Position numbers and translations under genes: made by a program. From Palsa-661 sp035535015 (GTDB lineage Bacteria > Actinomycetota > Acidimicrobiia > Acidimicrobiales > UBA8190): a stretch of 64,000 bases of DNA. The stretch is taken from assembly GCA_035535015.1 (NCBI GenBank), contig DATLQU010000022.1:95235-159234 (forward strand), written 5' to 3'. The notes under the pieces were generated by a model, which was not told the DNA's origin, ran no database searches, and saw nothing but the letters and a program-made list of their open reading frames with translations. Of this stretch, positions 8,826-17,732 are shown one piece after another; positions within the stretch are counted from its first letter, which is position 1; every line of letters begins with the position of its first letter.

Positions 8826-8862
8826 CTCCCCATGATGCCGCGTCGGCCACCTCTATCCCGGG

Positions 8863-8902
8863 CCGTCCGGGGCCGCCCACCACCGTCCGGGGCCGCCCAC
8901 CT
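8863..8902. repeat. 20-bp direct repeat in tandem, 2 copies
   Basis: CCGTCCGGGGCCGCCCACC occurs at 8863 and 8883 in the gap between the GH38 gene and the upstream minus-strand gene, and reaches the stop codon of the latter (8902-8904). It belongs to the many short repeats seen at gene ends in this window. Confidence 0.8.
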
Positions 8903-10209
8903 CAGGGTTTCACCCGGTAGAGGACGGCGGGAGCGGAGCCACCGGCACCGTCGAGCACGAAGAGGGCGCCACCGGTCCCGGCCACGGATCGGAAGCTCGG
9001 GGTCAGGCAGGGGTCGGAGGTCGGTCGAAGGGTGGCGATGACCGTCGTCCGCAGGGTGGTCGGATCGACTCGCCAGATCGGTTGCCGGGCACAGCCGCTT
9101 CCGCCGGGGCCGGCCGTCCAGAGCTGACCGGCAACGGCCACGGGGGCGGAGCCGAAGCCTTCGACGGGGGAGCGCTTGACGAAGGCGCCGGAGCCATTGA
9201 CGACCACGATCCGTTCGGTCAGTGACCGGTGTTGGCCCTGAGGGACGTTCGCCTCGCCCTTCCACATCCTTGCGTTCACCGGCGCCAACCACTCGACCGT
9301 TGCCGATGTGGTCCCGGGGAGGGCCTGGATCGTGTTCCCGGTCGAGGGATCCGACGCCACGACGGCCGGTGCCGGCGGACCACCCGGCCCACCGGCCAAC
9401 CAGATGCCACCGGGGCCGGCGGCGACGAGCGGTTCCGTGCCGCCGATGGCGGGGACCCCGGTGAGGGTGCGGACGACGGCACCGCTCGTCGGCGAGATCT
9501 GGAGCACGACGTCGTGGTCCGTGTCCCCGTAGAGCCAGAGCCAGCCGTCGGCGTAGGCCAGCTGGGTGTGGGCGATCTCGCTGCCGACAACCGTCATGAG
9601 ATGGCGGGAGAGGAACGTGGAACGTTCCGTTGTGGTCGAGAACGACTCGATGCCGATGTCGACACTGTTGCTGCCGGGTTGACTGGCCTCGGTTTCGAGA
9701 TAGAGAGCGCCGTTCCCGGCCACGATGTTCATGCCGCAGGCCGAGAGGGGGTAGGCGACGGGGGAGAGCCGGGCGGGATCGATCCGTTCGATGGCACAGG
9801 GCGCCGTCGAGGGATCGTTGCCGTGTCTTGCTGTCATCCAGAGCACTCCGTGGGCCCCGACGATCTCGGCCGGGTGGAAGGTCCCGCCGAATTCCAGCGC
9901 ACGGACCCGGACGTGCTTCGCATGGACCGGCACGCCCGGTTGACCGGCGACCCCACCACCGGTGACCCCGCCGCCGGTATCGCTCGACCGGGGCCCGTAG
10001 GCGACGAGGAGGGCCACGGCACCGACGACGAGCACGACGCTGACGCAGAGGGCGAGGACGCGTCGATGGTGAGTCCGGTGCGGTCGATCCCGCCGCCGGG
10101 CCCGGCCGCGGCCGGGGGTGAACGGGGGAGTCACCACCTGATCGCCCACCTGTTGGACGAAGTCGGCGAGCAGCCGGCTGGTCGGATCGTGACGGCGGTC
10201 GTCATCCAC
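8902..10209 (-). CDS. membrane-anchored beta-propeller-like protein, partner of ECF sigma factor
   Basis: The 435-residue protein has a basic cytoplasmic N-terminus (about 1-45), one membrane segment (ALCVSVVLVVGAVALLVAYG, about 50-70), and a large outer domain with repeated short blades such as GVLWMTARHGN, DGWLWLYGDTD, GGIWLAGGPGG and GQLWTAGPGG, suggesting a six- or seven-bladed propeller. The start GTG 10209 overlaps the sigma gene stop (10204-10202), so translation is coupled. The position is that of an anti-sigma or sensor protein, but no ZAS/HxxxCxxC motif is seen. I infer a surface sensor or secreted-side partner controlled with the sigma factor. Confidence 0.65.
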   Translation of the reverse strand: MDDDRRHDPTSRLLADFVQQVGDQVVTPPFTPGRGRARRRDRPHRTHHRRVLALCVSVVLVVGAVALLVAYGPRSSDTGGGVTGGGVAGQPGVPVHAKHVRVRALEFGGTFHPAEIVGAHGVLWMTARHGNDPSTAPCAIERIDPARLSPVAYPLSACGMNIVAGNGALYLETEASQPGSNSVDIGIESFSTTTERSTFLSRHLMTVVGSEIAHTQLAYADGWLWLYGDTDHDVVLQISPTSGAVVRTLTGVPAIGGTEPLVAAGPGGIWLAGGPGGPPAPAVVASDPSTGNTIQALPGTTSATVEWLAPVNARMWKGEANVPQGQHRSLTERIVVVNGSGAFVKRSPVEGFGSAPVAVAGQLWTAGPGGSGCARQPIWRVDPTTLRTTVIATLRPTSDPCLTPSFRSVAGTGGALFVLDGAGGSAPAVLYRVKP

Positions 10210-10684
10210 GGGGAGCCTCCTCCACGCCGAGGGAGCGTTGCAGGGCCTCGCGGCCACGGAAGAGCCACGACTTGACCGTGCCCTCGGCCGCGCCCAACTC
10301 CTGGGCCACCTCCGCCACCGGCAGGCCGACCACGTGGTGCAGAAGCAGGGCGTGCCGCTGCTTCACCGGAATCCTCCGCAGGGCCGCTTCGATGTCGGCC
10401 CGGCCGGCGGCGTCGTCTTCGCCCGCATCTCTGTCACTCTGGCGAAGAGGGTGGAGCCGCCGGATCCGACGCCACCGGCTGATGGCGATGTTGACGGCCA
10501 CGCGCCGGAGCCAGGCTTCGGGCCGGTCGTAGCCACTGAGCGAGTCCCACTGCCGCCAGAGCCGGCTGAAGGCCTCCTGGACGGCGTCCTCCGCCGCGTC
10601 ACGGTCCGTCGTGATCACGGTGAGCTGTCCCACCAGGCGGGCATAGGACGCGGCGTAGAGCTCGGTGAAGGTCGTCGTAGGCAC
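10202..10684 (-). CDS. ECF RNA polymerase sigma factor (SigE-like family)
   Basis: The 160-residue protein has region 2 (FTELYAASYARLVGQL, then DAAEDAVQEAFSRLW and AWLRRVAVNIAISRWR) and region 4 (VKQRHALLLHHVVGLPVAEV and the HTH ending GTVKSWLFRGREAL). It is the normal size for an ECF factor and directs RNA polymerase to a small regulon, often including its own operon. The membrane protein gene overlaps its 3' end. The 88 nt upstream, before the J-domain gene stop, should hold its promoter; I could not define one. Confidence 0.9.
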   Translation of the reverse strand: MPTTTFTELYAASYARLVGQLTVITTDRDAAEDAVQEAFSRLWRQWDSLSGYDRPEAWLRRVAVNIAISRWRRIRRLHPLRQSDRDAGEDDAAGRADIEAALRRIPVKQRHALLLHHVVGLPVAEVAQELGAAEGTVKSWLFRGREALQRSLGVEEAPRG

Positions 10685-10772
10685 CCCAGCGTCCTCGATC
10701 TGCGGTCCGGCGGCTACTTGCGCACTCCAGACACACGCCCGGAGAGCCTTACCGGTTGCACCGGATCTTTCG

Positions 10773-11174
10773 TCAGACGAACGCCGGTGCGGCCGTTCCT
10801 TGTGTTCTCGCCATCTCGGCGGCCAGGACGGTGGTGAACCCGGTCTCCGCCGTCACTCCCGGGGGGGTTCGGACCGGGCCGGCCCACTGCGAACCGGTGG
10901 CGAACGGCCGCAGTGTGTCGGACCAGGATCGGCGGGGACGGGAGGGCTCGATCCAGCGGTCGTAGGGGCTCGGGCCGCGGGGCGTCGGACGCGGGCTGGG
11001 GCCGATGTCGTGCCGGAGGCGGGCGAAGGCGTCGATCACCACGGCGAACTCGGCCGCCTGACCGCCGCGGTCGGGATGGGTCTGCTTCACCCTCCGACGA
11101 AAGGCGCGTTGGACCTCTGTGTACGGGGCGTCCTCCGCCACGCGGAGCACCGCCCACGGGTTCCGTCCCGTCAT
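10773..11174 (-). CDS. J-domain (DnaJ-like) protein, 133 aa
   Basis: Residues 5-40 form a compact J-domain (NPWAVLRVAEDAPYTEVQRA, then FRRRVKQTHPDRGGQ) with an intact HPD motif, needed to stimulate Hsp70 ATPase. The rest (about 55-133) is Pro/Arg-rich with no zinc or substrate domain, so it is a stand-alone J-protein rather than DnaJ. It is transcribed toward the ECF sigma gene, 88 nt away. The client is unknown. Confidence 0.75.
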   Translation of the reverse strand: MTGRNPWAVLRVAEDAPYTEVQRAFRRRVKQTHPDRGGQAAEFAVVIDAFARLRHDIGPSPRPTPRGPSPYDRWIEPSRPRRSWSDTLRPFATGSQWAGPVRTPPGVTAETGFTTVLAAEMARTQGTAAPAFV

Positions 11175-11288
11175 GGCACGTTCCTTCGGTTCACCGGCGT
11201 CCGTGCCGGTCAGCCCAGATCCTTCTGCGCTGATTCCGGTGTCGGCGCGTTGGCGCTGCGGCTTGAGCCTCAGTGGCTGGAGTCGGCC

Positions 11289-11314
11289 GGCGCCGGCCGG
11301 TTACGGCCGGCGCC
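11289..11314. terminator. hairpin terminator after the truncated secreted gene
   Basis: GGCGCCGGCCG (11289-11299) pairs perfectly with 11304-11314 around a GTTA loop, an 11-bp GC stem placed 5 nt past the stop of the minus-strand gene at 11320. It has no U-run, as is usual in high-GC actinobacteria. Confidence 0.65.
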
Positions 11315-11319
11315 GTCTG

Positions 11320-12165
11320 TCAGCAGTCGTTGGTACCGACCACGTCGCTGTCGGTGGCCGTGGCGGTGGAACCCGAGAAGGCGGCGCTGGCCGTGTTCGA
11401 CAGGTTCGGCCCCCCGCAGTAGACGTCGCAGCCGATCTCGGCGTCCACCGTGTAGGTGATCGACGAGTGGGCGGGCAGATTCACCGTGTCGTCGATGTCG
11501 CCGGTGCCCGAGGAGGTGAAGCCGGTGGCGTTCCCCGTCTCGGTGGCCGTGTAGCTGTCGCTGTTGAGGTCGGGGTTGCTCGAAAGTGGGTCAGTCACGT
11601 GCACGGTGTTGGCGGCCGACGATCCGGTGTTGCTGACCGTGATGGTGTATTCGATGGTGTTGCCGGGGTTGGCGGCACCCACCGTGTTGGTGATGGACGA
11701 GCCGCCGCCGTTGTCGGTCTTGGTGATGGTGAGGTGGGCCGGCGCTGCGGTCAGGGGCAGGCCCGTCTCGATCAGGGGGTTGGGGCTGGCGTCCACCGTC
11801 ATGGGGGCCGGTGTGCCGCCGGTGCCCGCGCCCGTTCCCGAACCCGAACCGCCACGGTGGTGCTTCTTCGGGTGCTTGTGGCTCTTCGCCTTCTTGGCCG
11901 TGGCCGCGTCGGTCTTGGCCCCGGCGACCAGCGTCACGGCCGGGGCGCAGACCGTGTAGGTGGTGACGTAGGTGGGGTGACTGCCGGCCAGGACGTCGGC
12001 CATCACGGCCGACGGACCGGCGGCACAGGAGATGCCCTTGAAGACGAATTCGGCATTGCCGTCGTCGTCGAGGATACCCATGGCCTCCGATGTGCCCGAG
12101 GCCTGGTTGACGGGAGCACCCACGCCCGGCTCGAAGCGCCAACCCCCGACGCAGCGCCACTCAAA
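11320..12165 (-). pseudogene. 5'-truncated secreted-family gene fused to a DUF11-type domain
   Basis: From about 12165 the frame reads FEWRCVGGW, then ILDDDGNAEFVF, ISCAAGPSAVMADVLAG and HPTYVTTYTV. This is the second half of the two-cysteine domain seen at 19.3, 29.0 and 30.0 kb. A His/Lys/Gly linker (KKHHRGGSGSG) follows, then a restart motif SPNPLIETG and a DUF11-like Ig domain (TNTVGAANPGNTIEYTITVS) ending in VVGTNDC. No start codon or signal peptide lies near 12165, and the frame continues only as antisense of the ligase gene, so the 5' end appears lost. A start at an internal GTG or ATG cannot be excluded, but the product would not be exported. Confidence 0.6.
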
Positions 12166-12202
12166 GACTACGGAGGGTGGTGGCCGGTGACCATCGGCAG
12201 AT

Positions 12203-13804
12203 ATGACGAACTCTGGGACACCTCGGCACGGGACCTTGCTACCGTTCCGGTCCGTGCGACCCCGATCCTGGCGCGAGCACCTGCCCTCGGGAAGCGAATT
12301 CCAGGTCGGTGACCTGACGGCCCGTCGGAGTCTCCCCGCCGCCTGGTCCGAGGTCTGGGCGGCCGACCCGGCGGCACCGCTTCTTCTGGAGAGCGGCGCC
12401 GGGGAGAGCGGCGCCGGGGAGGGCGGTTCCGGCGGGCCGGCCCGCTGGATCACGGCGGGCGAGCTCGACGAACGCAGCCGGCGGGCCGCCGGGGTCCTCC
12501 AGCGCCTGGGGCTCGGCCCCGGCGACCGGATGCTCTGGAGCACGGGATCGTCGGTCGCCGCCGTGGTGGCCAACATCGCCGCCCTCCGGGCCGGACTGGT
12601 CGTCGTCCCCGCCAACGCCGCCTATACGGCCCGGGAGCTGGCCCACATCGTCACCGATGTCCGTCCCGCCGCCGCCGTGGTCGACGATCCCGACCGGGCC
12701 CGGTGGGTGGCCGAGGCGGCCCCGGGGGCGTTGGTCGTCCTCTCGGTCGACCTCGAGACGGTGAGTGGAGAACGGCCCGGGTCGACCCCGGCGCTCAGAA
12801 CGGCCCTCGATACCTCGGGTCCGCAGGATCCCGCCCTGATCGGCTACAGCTCCGGGACCACCGGTGCCCCCAAGGGTGCCGTGCTCAGCCACGGCAATCT
12901 TCTGGCCAACAGCGAGTCCGTCGCCCTCACCTGGCGCTGGCAGGCCGATGACCGTCTCGTCCACGCCCTGCCCATCTTCCACGGCCACGGTCTCTGCGTG
13001 GCGCTCTACACCTCACTCCTGCGCGGATCGTCGGTCGTCTTGCTCCCGCGCTTCGACGCCACCGCCGTCCTCGATGCCGTGTCCGACCACAACGCCACCC
13101 TCTTCTTCGGCGTGCCCACCATGTACCACCGGTTGGCGGCATCACCGCGGGTCGGCGAGCTGGCGCGGCTCCGGCTGGCCGTCTCGGGATCGGCGCCCCT
13201 GGCCGCCGATCTTCATCGTCGGATCGCCCAAGCCGGCGGCACCGACGTCCTGGAGCGCTACGGCATGACCGAGACACTGATGACCATCTCCAACCCCTAT
13301 GACGGCGAGCGCCGGCCGGGGACGGTCGGCTTCGGCTTCCCCGGAACCGACGTCCGGCTTCACGGCGAGGAGATCCTCGTCCGAGGGCCGACGGTCTTCG
13401 CCGGCTACTGGCAGCGGCCGGCGGCCACGGCCGAAAAGATGGACGACGGATGGCTCCGTACCGGGGACCTGGCCACCGTGGACGACGGCTACGTGGCCAT
13501 CATGGGCCGGTCGTCGGACCTGATCGTCTCCGGGGGTTACAACGTCTACCCCGTCGAGGTGGAGGACGTCTTGCTCCGCCACCCGGCGGTGGCCGAGGTG
13601 GCGGTCACCGGCACCCCGTCCGACGAATGGGGTGAGGCGGTCACGGCCTGGGTGGTCCCCGACGGCCCGCCGCCGACCAGCGCCGAGCTGGCCGCCTTCA
13701 CCGCCGATCTCCTCGCCCCCTACAAGCGGCCGCGGCTGCTCCACATCGTGGACGCCCTGCCCCGAAACGCCCTGGGCAAGGTCCGGCGGGTCGATCTGCG
13801 TTGA
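12203..13804 (+). CDS. malonyl/methylmalonyl-CoA synthetase-like acyl-CoA ligase (MatB-type)
   Basis: The 533-residue ANL-superfamily enzyme carries the AMP-binding loop YSSGTTGAPKGA, the MatB/ACSF3-type block LPIFHGHGLCVALYTS, the A5 motif ERYGMTETLMTISNPYDGE, and the C-terminal GWLRTGDLA, GGYNVYP and catalytic Lys in GKVRR. MatB enzymes activate malonate or methylmalonate with ATP and CoA. The start is uncertain: ATG 12203 gives 17 residues of doubtful coding character before GTG 12254. It begins right beside the broken end of the divergent secreted gene. A 15-bp repeat (about 12388-12420) encodes ESGAG twice. Specificity is inferred. Confidence 0.8.
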   Translation: MTNSGTPRHGTLLPFRSVRPRSWREHLPSGSEFQVGDLTARRSLPAAWSEVWAADPAAPLLLESGAGESGAGEGGSGGPARWITAGELDERSRRAAGVLQRLGLGPGDRMLWSTGSSVAAVVANIAALRAGLVVVPANAAYTARELAHIVTDVRPAAAVVDDPDRARWVAEAAPGALVVLSVDLETVSGERPGSTPALRTALDTSGPQDPALIGYSSGTTGAPKGAVLSHGNLLANSESVALTWRWQADDRLVHALPIFHGHGLCVALYTSLLRGSSVVLLPRFDATAVLDAVSDHNATLFFGVPTMYHRLAASPRVGELARLRLAVSGSAPLAADLHRRIAQAGGTDVLERYGMTETLMTISNPYDGERRPGTVGFGFPGTDVRLHGEEILVRGPTVFAGYWQRPAATAEKMDDGWLRTGDLATVDDGYVAIMGRSSDLIVSGGYNVYPVEVEDVLLRHPAVAEVAVTGTPSDEWGEAVTAWVVPDGPPPTSAELAAFTADLLAPYKRPRLLHIVDALPRNALGKVRRVDLR

Positions 13805-13833
13805 CGGCGGCCGGCGGAACTAGCGTGCGCATC

Positions 13834-14124
13834 ATGCCGACGTATCTCATGCTCTCGACCCTCGGCCCCGAAGGGATGGCCACCCTCCGAGAGAACCCCG
13901 GACGTCTGAAAGAGGTCAACGGCGAGGTGGAGGCCATGGGCGTGAAGGTCGTCACCCAGTGGGCTCTTCTCGGCCCCTACGACTTCGCCACCGTTCTCGA
14001 GGCCCCTGACGAGAAGGTGGTGGCCCGGGTGGCGCTCACGCTCGGCGCCCGGGGCACCTTGAAGACGAAAACCCTCACCGCCATCGCGATCGACGATTTC
14101 ATCGATGCCGTCGCCGGACCGTAG
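13834..14124 (+). CDS. GYD-domain protein
   Basis: The 96-residue protein starts MPTYLMLSTL and contains VTQWALLGPYDFATVLEA, the core of the GYD family (small dimeric ferredoxin-like alpha/beta proteins of unknown function). ATG 13834 begins exactly at the family N-terminus; the open frame upstream is not homologous. It lies 29 nt behind the ligase gene, likely co-transcribed. Confidence 0.8.
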   Translation: MPTYLMLSTLGPEGMATLRENPGRLKEVNGEVEAMGVKVVTQWALLGPYDFATVLEAPDEKVVARVALTLGARGTLKTKTLTAIAIDDFIDAVAGP

Positions 14125-14153
14125 GCGGACTCTGTCGGGAACCGATCAGGCGG

Positions 14154-14393
14154 TCAGTACCACCACTGCCCGGTCTTGTGTCGCTTGGCCCGGACGTCAT
14201 CGTTCGTGAAGACGTCCGGCAGGACACTGCCGTCGGAGAGCCGGAGGATCCGGTATCCGTCCTGCAGGGGTTCGGCGACCTCGAATCCCGAGCTCCATGT
14301 GCCGACGTACCGACTGCGGACGTCCACGGCGGTGCCGACGGCGAGCGTGTCCCTGGAAGTGGCCTCAGATGAATCGAAGGCCGTGTTGACCAT
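14154..14393 (-). CDS. small conserved hypothetical protein (79 aa)
   Basis: A soluble protein with the pattern VGTAVDVRSRYVGTW, GFEVAE, YRILRLSDGSVLP and ending GQWWY, a compact all-beta (SH3/Tudor-like) small protein of a type common in actinobacteria. ATG 14393 is chosen because AGGAGG lies 8 nt upstream; the longer frame to 14441 lacks one. It is convergent with the GYD gene and divergent from rnhB. Function unknown. Confidence 0.65.
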   Translation of the reverse strand: MVNTAFDSSEATSRDTLAVGTAVDVRSRYVGTWSSGFEVAEPLQDGYRILRLSDGSVLPDVFTNDDVRAKRHKTGQWWY

Positions 14394-14501
14394 TCCCCAC
14401 TCCTCCTGCGACACCTCGGGTCCTGCGGACCCGGGTGCCACTCATCGAGCCTCTGGGGTCGTGCGCCGTGCCCTCGGGGGGGTCCCGGGCCGACACTCCC
14501 C

Positions 14502-15335
14502 ATGATGCGCTCCATGACCCACTTCGACAAGGCCTTGACGGACAACTCGCCACAAACCGACCAGGCCGCGCAAACTCCGGACAGCGCGGTGCAAACAAAC
14601 GCGACCACTGCGGTCGGGTCGCCGTCCCCGGCACCGTCGCGCACCCGGCCCCGCCAGTCGCCGAAGCCCTCTCTCAGATGGGAGAAACGACTCTGGGCCG
14701 ACGGCCACAGACTCGTCGCCGGCGTGGACGAAGTCGGTCGCGGGGCATGGGCCGGCCCCCTGACGGTGGGCGTGGTCGTCCTGGCCCCTCCTCCGTGCCG
14801 GACGCCGTCGGGGCTGCGCGATTCGAAGCTCCTCGTGGAAGAGGCGCGCGAACGGCTCTTCGCCCCCGTCTCGCGCTGGTGCACCTCCTGGGCCGTCGGC
14901 CACGCCGATCCCGAGGAATGCGACCGGTTGGGTATGACGGCGTCGCTGCGTCTGGCCACCCGCCGGGCTTTTCGCCGGCTGGCACCGGAGTTCCTGCCCG
15001 ACGCCGTCGTCCTCGACGGCAACTTCGATTACGTCACCCCCGACGCCGAGCCGTCGCTCTTCGACGAGGAGCGGACCCCGCCGGACTGGACGCCGACCGT
15101 GCAGACCGTGGTCAAGGCCGACGCCAAATGCTCCTCGGTGGCCGCCGCCTCGGTCCTGGCCAAGGTCACCCGGGACCGGATCATGCGGGCCGACGCCCCG
15201 TGCTACCCCGCCTTCGACTTCGACAGGAACAAGGGCTACCCGTCGCCTGCCCACCAGCGCGCCCTGCGGGGCTACGGACTCACCGCCATCCACCGGCGCT
15301 CCTGGGTCTACGTCGACGATCTCCCCTGGCGCTGA
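14502..15335 (+). CDS. rnhB: ribonuclease HII
   Basis: The 277-residue protein contains VAGVDEVGRGAWAGPL with the catalytic Asp-Glu pair, DSKLL, the third acidic site in VVLDGNFDY, and the C-terminal NKGYPSPAHQRAL. It cleaves RNA of RNA/DNA hybrids and starts removal of misincorporated ribonucleotides. About 65 residues rich in Gln, Thr and Pro precede the catalytic core and have lower GC; ATG 14514 or a later start is possible. A type 1 RNase H lies at 32.2 kb, so both classes are present. Confidence 0.93.
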   Translation: MMRSMTHFDKALTDNSPQTDQAAQTPDSAVQTNATTAVGSPSPAPSRTRPRQSPKPSLRWEKRLWADGHRLVAGVDEVGRGAWAGPLTVGVVVLAPPPCRTPSGLRDSKLLVEEARERLFAPVSRWCTSWAVGHADPEECDRLGMTASLRLATRRAFRRLAPEFLPDAVVLDGNFDYVTPDAEPSLFDEERTPPDWTPTVQTVVKADAKCSSVAAASVLAKVTRDRIMRADAPCYPAFDFDRNKGYPSPAHQRALRGYGLTAIHRRSWVYVDDLPWR

Positions 15336-15341
15336 GCGGCG

Positions 15342-16568
15342 CTACTTCTGGGCCGACGGCTCCTTGGGCAGGCCGAGGACCCGCTCGCCGATGATGTTGT
15401 GCAGGATCTCGTCGGTCCCGCCGGCCAGTCGCATCCCGGGCAGGCCGAGGACGAACTTGGACCAGGCGTAGGTTCCCCACTCGCCCGAGTCGGCCACCAG
15501 CCGGGGACCGAGAACGGAGGCCACCAGATCGCTCACCCGCCGCATGTTCGCCGTCAGCGTCAGCTTGGCGATCGACATCTCCGGCCCCGGGAGTTGTCCG
15601 GTGGCGATCTTGGCCATGGCCCGGAGGTTCGTGAACGAGGCCACCCGACCGTTGATGACGATGTCGGCCAGCTGTTGCCGGATCAGCGGGTCCTCGGCCT
15701 TGCCCTGGTGACGGATCAACTCGATCAGACGTTGGGTCCCCATGTTCCCGCTGCCGCCGCTGGCCATCCCCCCACCGATGGCGGCCCTCTCGTTCATCAG
15801 GGTGGTCAGGGCCACCGTCCAGCCTTCGTTGACATCGCCCAGCCGGTGGGAGTCGGGAATCCGCACCTCGTTGAAGAAGACCTCGTTGAACGACGCCCCG
15901 CCGGTCATCTGCCGCAACGGTCGCACCTCGACGCCCGGCGCCTGCATGTTCACCACGAAACCGGTCAGCCCCTTGTGCTTCGGCGCATCGGGGTTGGTCC
16001 GGCACATGATCTCGCCGATCTCCGACAGATGGGCACCCGACGTCCAGACCTTCTGGCCCGTCACGATCCACTCGTCGCCGTCGCGGACCGCCTTCGTCTG
16101 CAGACTGGCCAGGTCGCTGCCGGCCCCGGGCTCGCTGAAGAGTTGGCAGGCCACGATGTCGCCCCGCCACATCTTCTTCAGGTAGAGCTCCTTCACCTCG
16201 TCGGTGGCATGGGCCAGGATCGTCGGGGCCACCATGCCGAGCCCGATCCCGTAGGCGCTCATCGGCGGAGTCTCGAACCGCCCTTCGAGGGCGTCGTAGC
16301 TCCGCTGGTACTCGCGTGACAGACCCCGGCCGCCGTAGTCGACCGGCCCCGTGATCCAGCTGAAGCCGGCGTCGAACCGTTTCTGGGCCCAGGCCCGGGC
16401 CTCGGTCAGCTCGGCCAGCTCTTCCTCGAGTGTCCGTTCCGGCAACACCGAAACCTGGTCCGAGCCCTCCCCCCAGCTCTGCCTCGACTCGACCCGAGGC
16501 GTGGCGTTGGCTTCCAGGAACGACAGAGCCGCCCGTTCGAAGTCCTTTTCGGAGATCATCTCGGCCAC
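15342..16568 (-). CDS. acyl-CoA dehydrogenase (FadE family)
   Basis: The 408-residue flavoenzyme has the FAD/substrate loops CQLFSEPGAGSDLA and VTGQKVWTSGAH, then NERAAIGGG, and ends LAGGTDEILHNIIGERVLGL. The GGT segment has Gly where medium-chain enzymes carry the catalytic Glu, as in several FadE groups where the base comes from another helix. It would oxidise an acyl-CoA to the 2-enoyl-CoA, in fatty acid or side-chain degradation. GTG 16568 is chosen for GAGGGG 7 nt upstream; ATG 16559 is the alternative. It is convergent with rnhB (6 nt gap). Confidence 0.92.
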   Translation of the reverse strand: MAEMISEKDFERAALSFLEANATPRVESRQSWGEGSDQVSVLPERTLEEELAELTEARAWAQKRFDAGFSWITGPVDYGGRGLSREYQRSYDALEGRFETPPMSAYGIGLGMVAPTILAHATDEVKELYLKKMWRGDIVACQLFSEPGAGSDLASLQTKAVRDGDEWIVTGQKVWTSGAHLSEIGEIMCRTNPDAPKHKGLTGFVVNMQAPGVEVRPLRQMTGGASFNEVFFNEVRIPDSHRLGDVNEGWTVALTTLMNERAAIGGGMASGGSGNMGTQRLIELIRHQGKAEDPLIRQQLADIVINGRVASFTNLRAMAKIATGQLPGPEMSIAKLTLTANMRRVSDLVASVLGPRLVADSGEWGTYAWSKFVLGLPGMRLAGGTDEILHNIIGERVLGLPKEPSAQK

Positions 16569-16605
16569 GTCGTCCCCTCGTCTCCGGCCGTCTGTCGACG
16601 CCGGC

Positions 16606-16664
16606 CTCTGACCGGCTGTCCTGACCGGCTGGCTGCCGGCTGTCCTGACCGGCTGGCTGCCGCC
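16606..16664. repeat. overlapping direct repeats upstream of the acyl-CoA dehydrogenase
   Basis: Two near-identical 24-26 bp blocks containing CTGTCCTGACCGGCTGGCTGC follow one another here, 40-100 bp upstream of the GTG start at 16568. They are part of the window-wide pattern of short repeats at gene borders. Confidence 0.7.
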
Positions 16665-16772
16665 AGGGTACCGACGGTCCGGTCGCAGCCGCCACCAGGT
16701 TCCTCGCCGCCGACCGGTTCGTCCACCTCGGGGCCGATCGCCGTCGGCCGGCGGGCCCGTAGGGTAGAAAAG

Positions 16773-17732
16773 GTGGCGATGGCCTATATCTTGGCTGTCG
16801 GGGCTGCGCTGGCCAACGCCCTGACGACCATTCTCCAGCGGATGGGAGTGGAGTCGGCTCCGGCTGAAACGACACTCCGCTGGGGCCTGATGGCCTATGC
16901 CCTGCGCCGAAAGGTCTGGCTGGCCGGCTTCGGTTTCATGGTGGCCGCCTTTCTCTTGCAGTTCACCGCCCTCCACTTCGGCCGTCTGACCACCGTCCAA
17001 CCGATCCTCACCTTGGAACTGCCCTTCCTGGTGGCCATCCTGGGCATCTGGTTCCGCCAGCACCTGGGTTGGAACGAATGGGTGGGAGCCCTTTTCGCCG
17101 CCGGCGGCCTGGCCACCTTCCTCCTCCTGGCCGCCCCCGGTGGCGGCAACCAGACCCCCGGGCTCTCGGACTGGGGCCTCGTCTCCATCGCTGCCGTCGG
17201 CGGGACCACCATCGCCGTCCTGCTCACCCGGGTGGGCTCGGCGGCCTGGAAGGCGGCCATGTTCGGGGTGGCCTCGGCCATCGCCTTCGCCTTCACCGCC
17301 GCTCTCATCAAGGAGATGAACGCCGAGATCGGTCACGGTTGGGCCGGGGTCTTTCTCACCTGGCCCCCCTACGCCCTGGCCGTCTCGGGTCTGGCCGGCC
17401 TCTTCCTCACCCAGAACGCCTTCCGGGCCGGTCCGGTCACCGCCTCGCAGACCACCCTGGTCATCGTCGACCCGGTGGCGTCGATCATCATCGGCATCGG
17501 CCTCTTCGGTGACCGCGTCCAGACGGCCGGCGGCCGCGGGGTGGGGGAGGTCCTGGCTCTGATCGTCCTCTTCTTCGGTGTCTACTCCCTCACCCGTTCC
17601 CCTCTGATCATCGGCGTCAAGACCGAGGACGACGACTCCCGTCATCTGCTCTCGGAGCGCCACCGTGGATTCGGCGGTCGCCGGGACCCGCCTGACTGGA
17701 CCTCGGGCGACGCCGCGCCGGCTCCCGGGTGA
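16773..17732 (+). CDS. DMT-superfamily integral membrane transporter
   Basis: The 319-residue protein has about nine or ten hydrophobic segments with short loops from residue 5 to 285, including LTLELPFLVAILGIWF and PYALAVSGLAGLFL, and a polar C-terminal tail. The repeated two-half arrangement and the motif TASQTTLVIVDPVASI fit the EamA/NIPA-like drug/metabolite transporter superfamily. The substrate is not predictable. GTG 16773 or ATG 16779 may start it. Its stop overlaps the next start in GTGA (17729-17732), implying co-translation with glutamate dehydrogenase. Confidence 0.82.
   Translation: MAMAYILAVGAALANALTTILQRMGVESAPAETTLRWGLMAYALRRKVWLAGFGFMVAAFLLQFTALHFGRLTTVQPILTLELPFLVAILGIWFRQHLGWNEWVGALFAAGGLATFLLLAAPGGGNQTPGLSDWGLVSIAAVGGTTIAVLLTRVGSAAWKAAMFGVASAIAFAFTAALIKEMNAEIGHGWAGVFLTWPPYALAVSGLAGLFLTQNAFRAGPVTASQTTLVIVDPVASIIIGIGLFGDRVQTAGGRGVGEVLALIVLFFGVYSLTRSPLIIGVKTEDDDSRHLLSERHRGFGGRRDPPDWTSGDAAPAPG

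Noticed and set aside
12166..12615. Extension of the secreted-family frame across the ligase gene
   Set aside because: Open only because the antisense of a GC-rich gene lacks stops; no homology past 12165.
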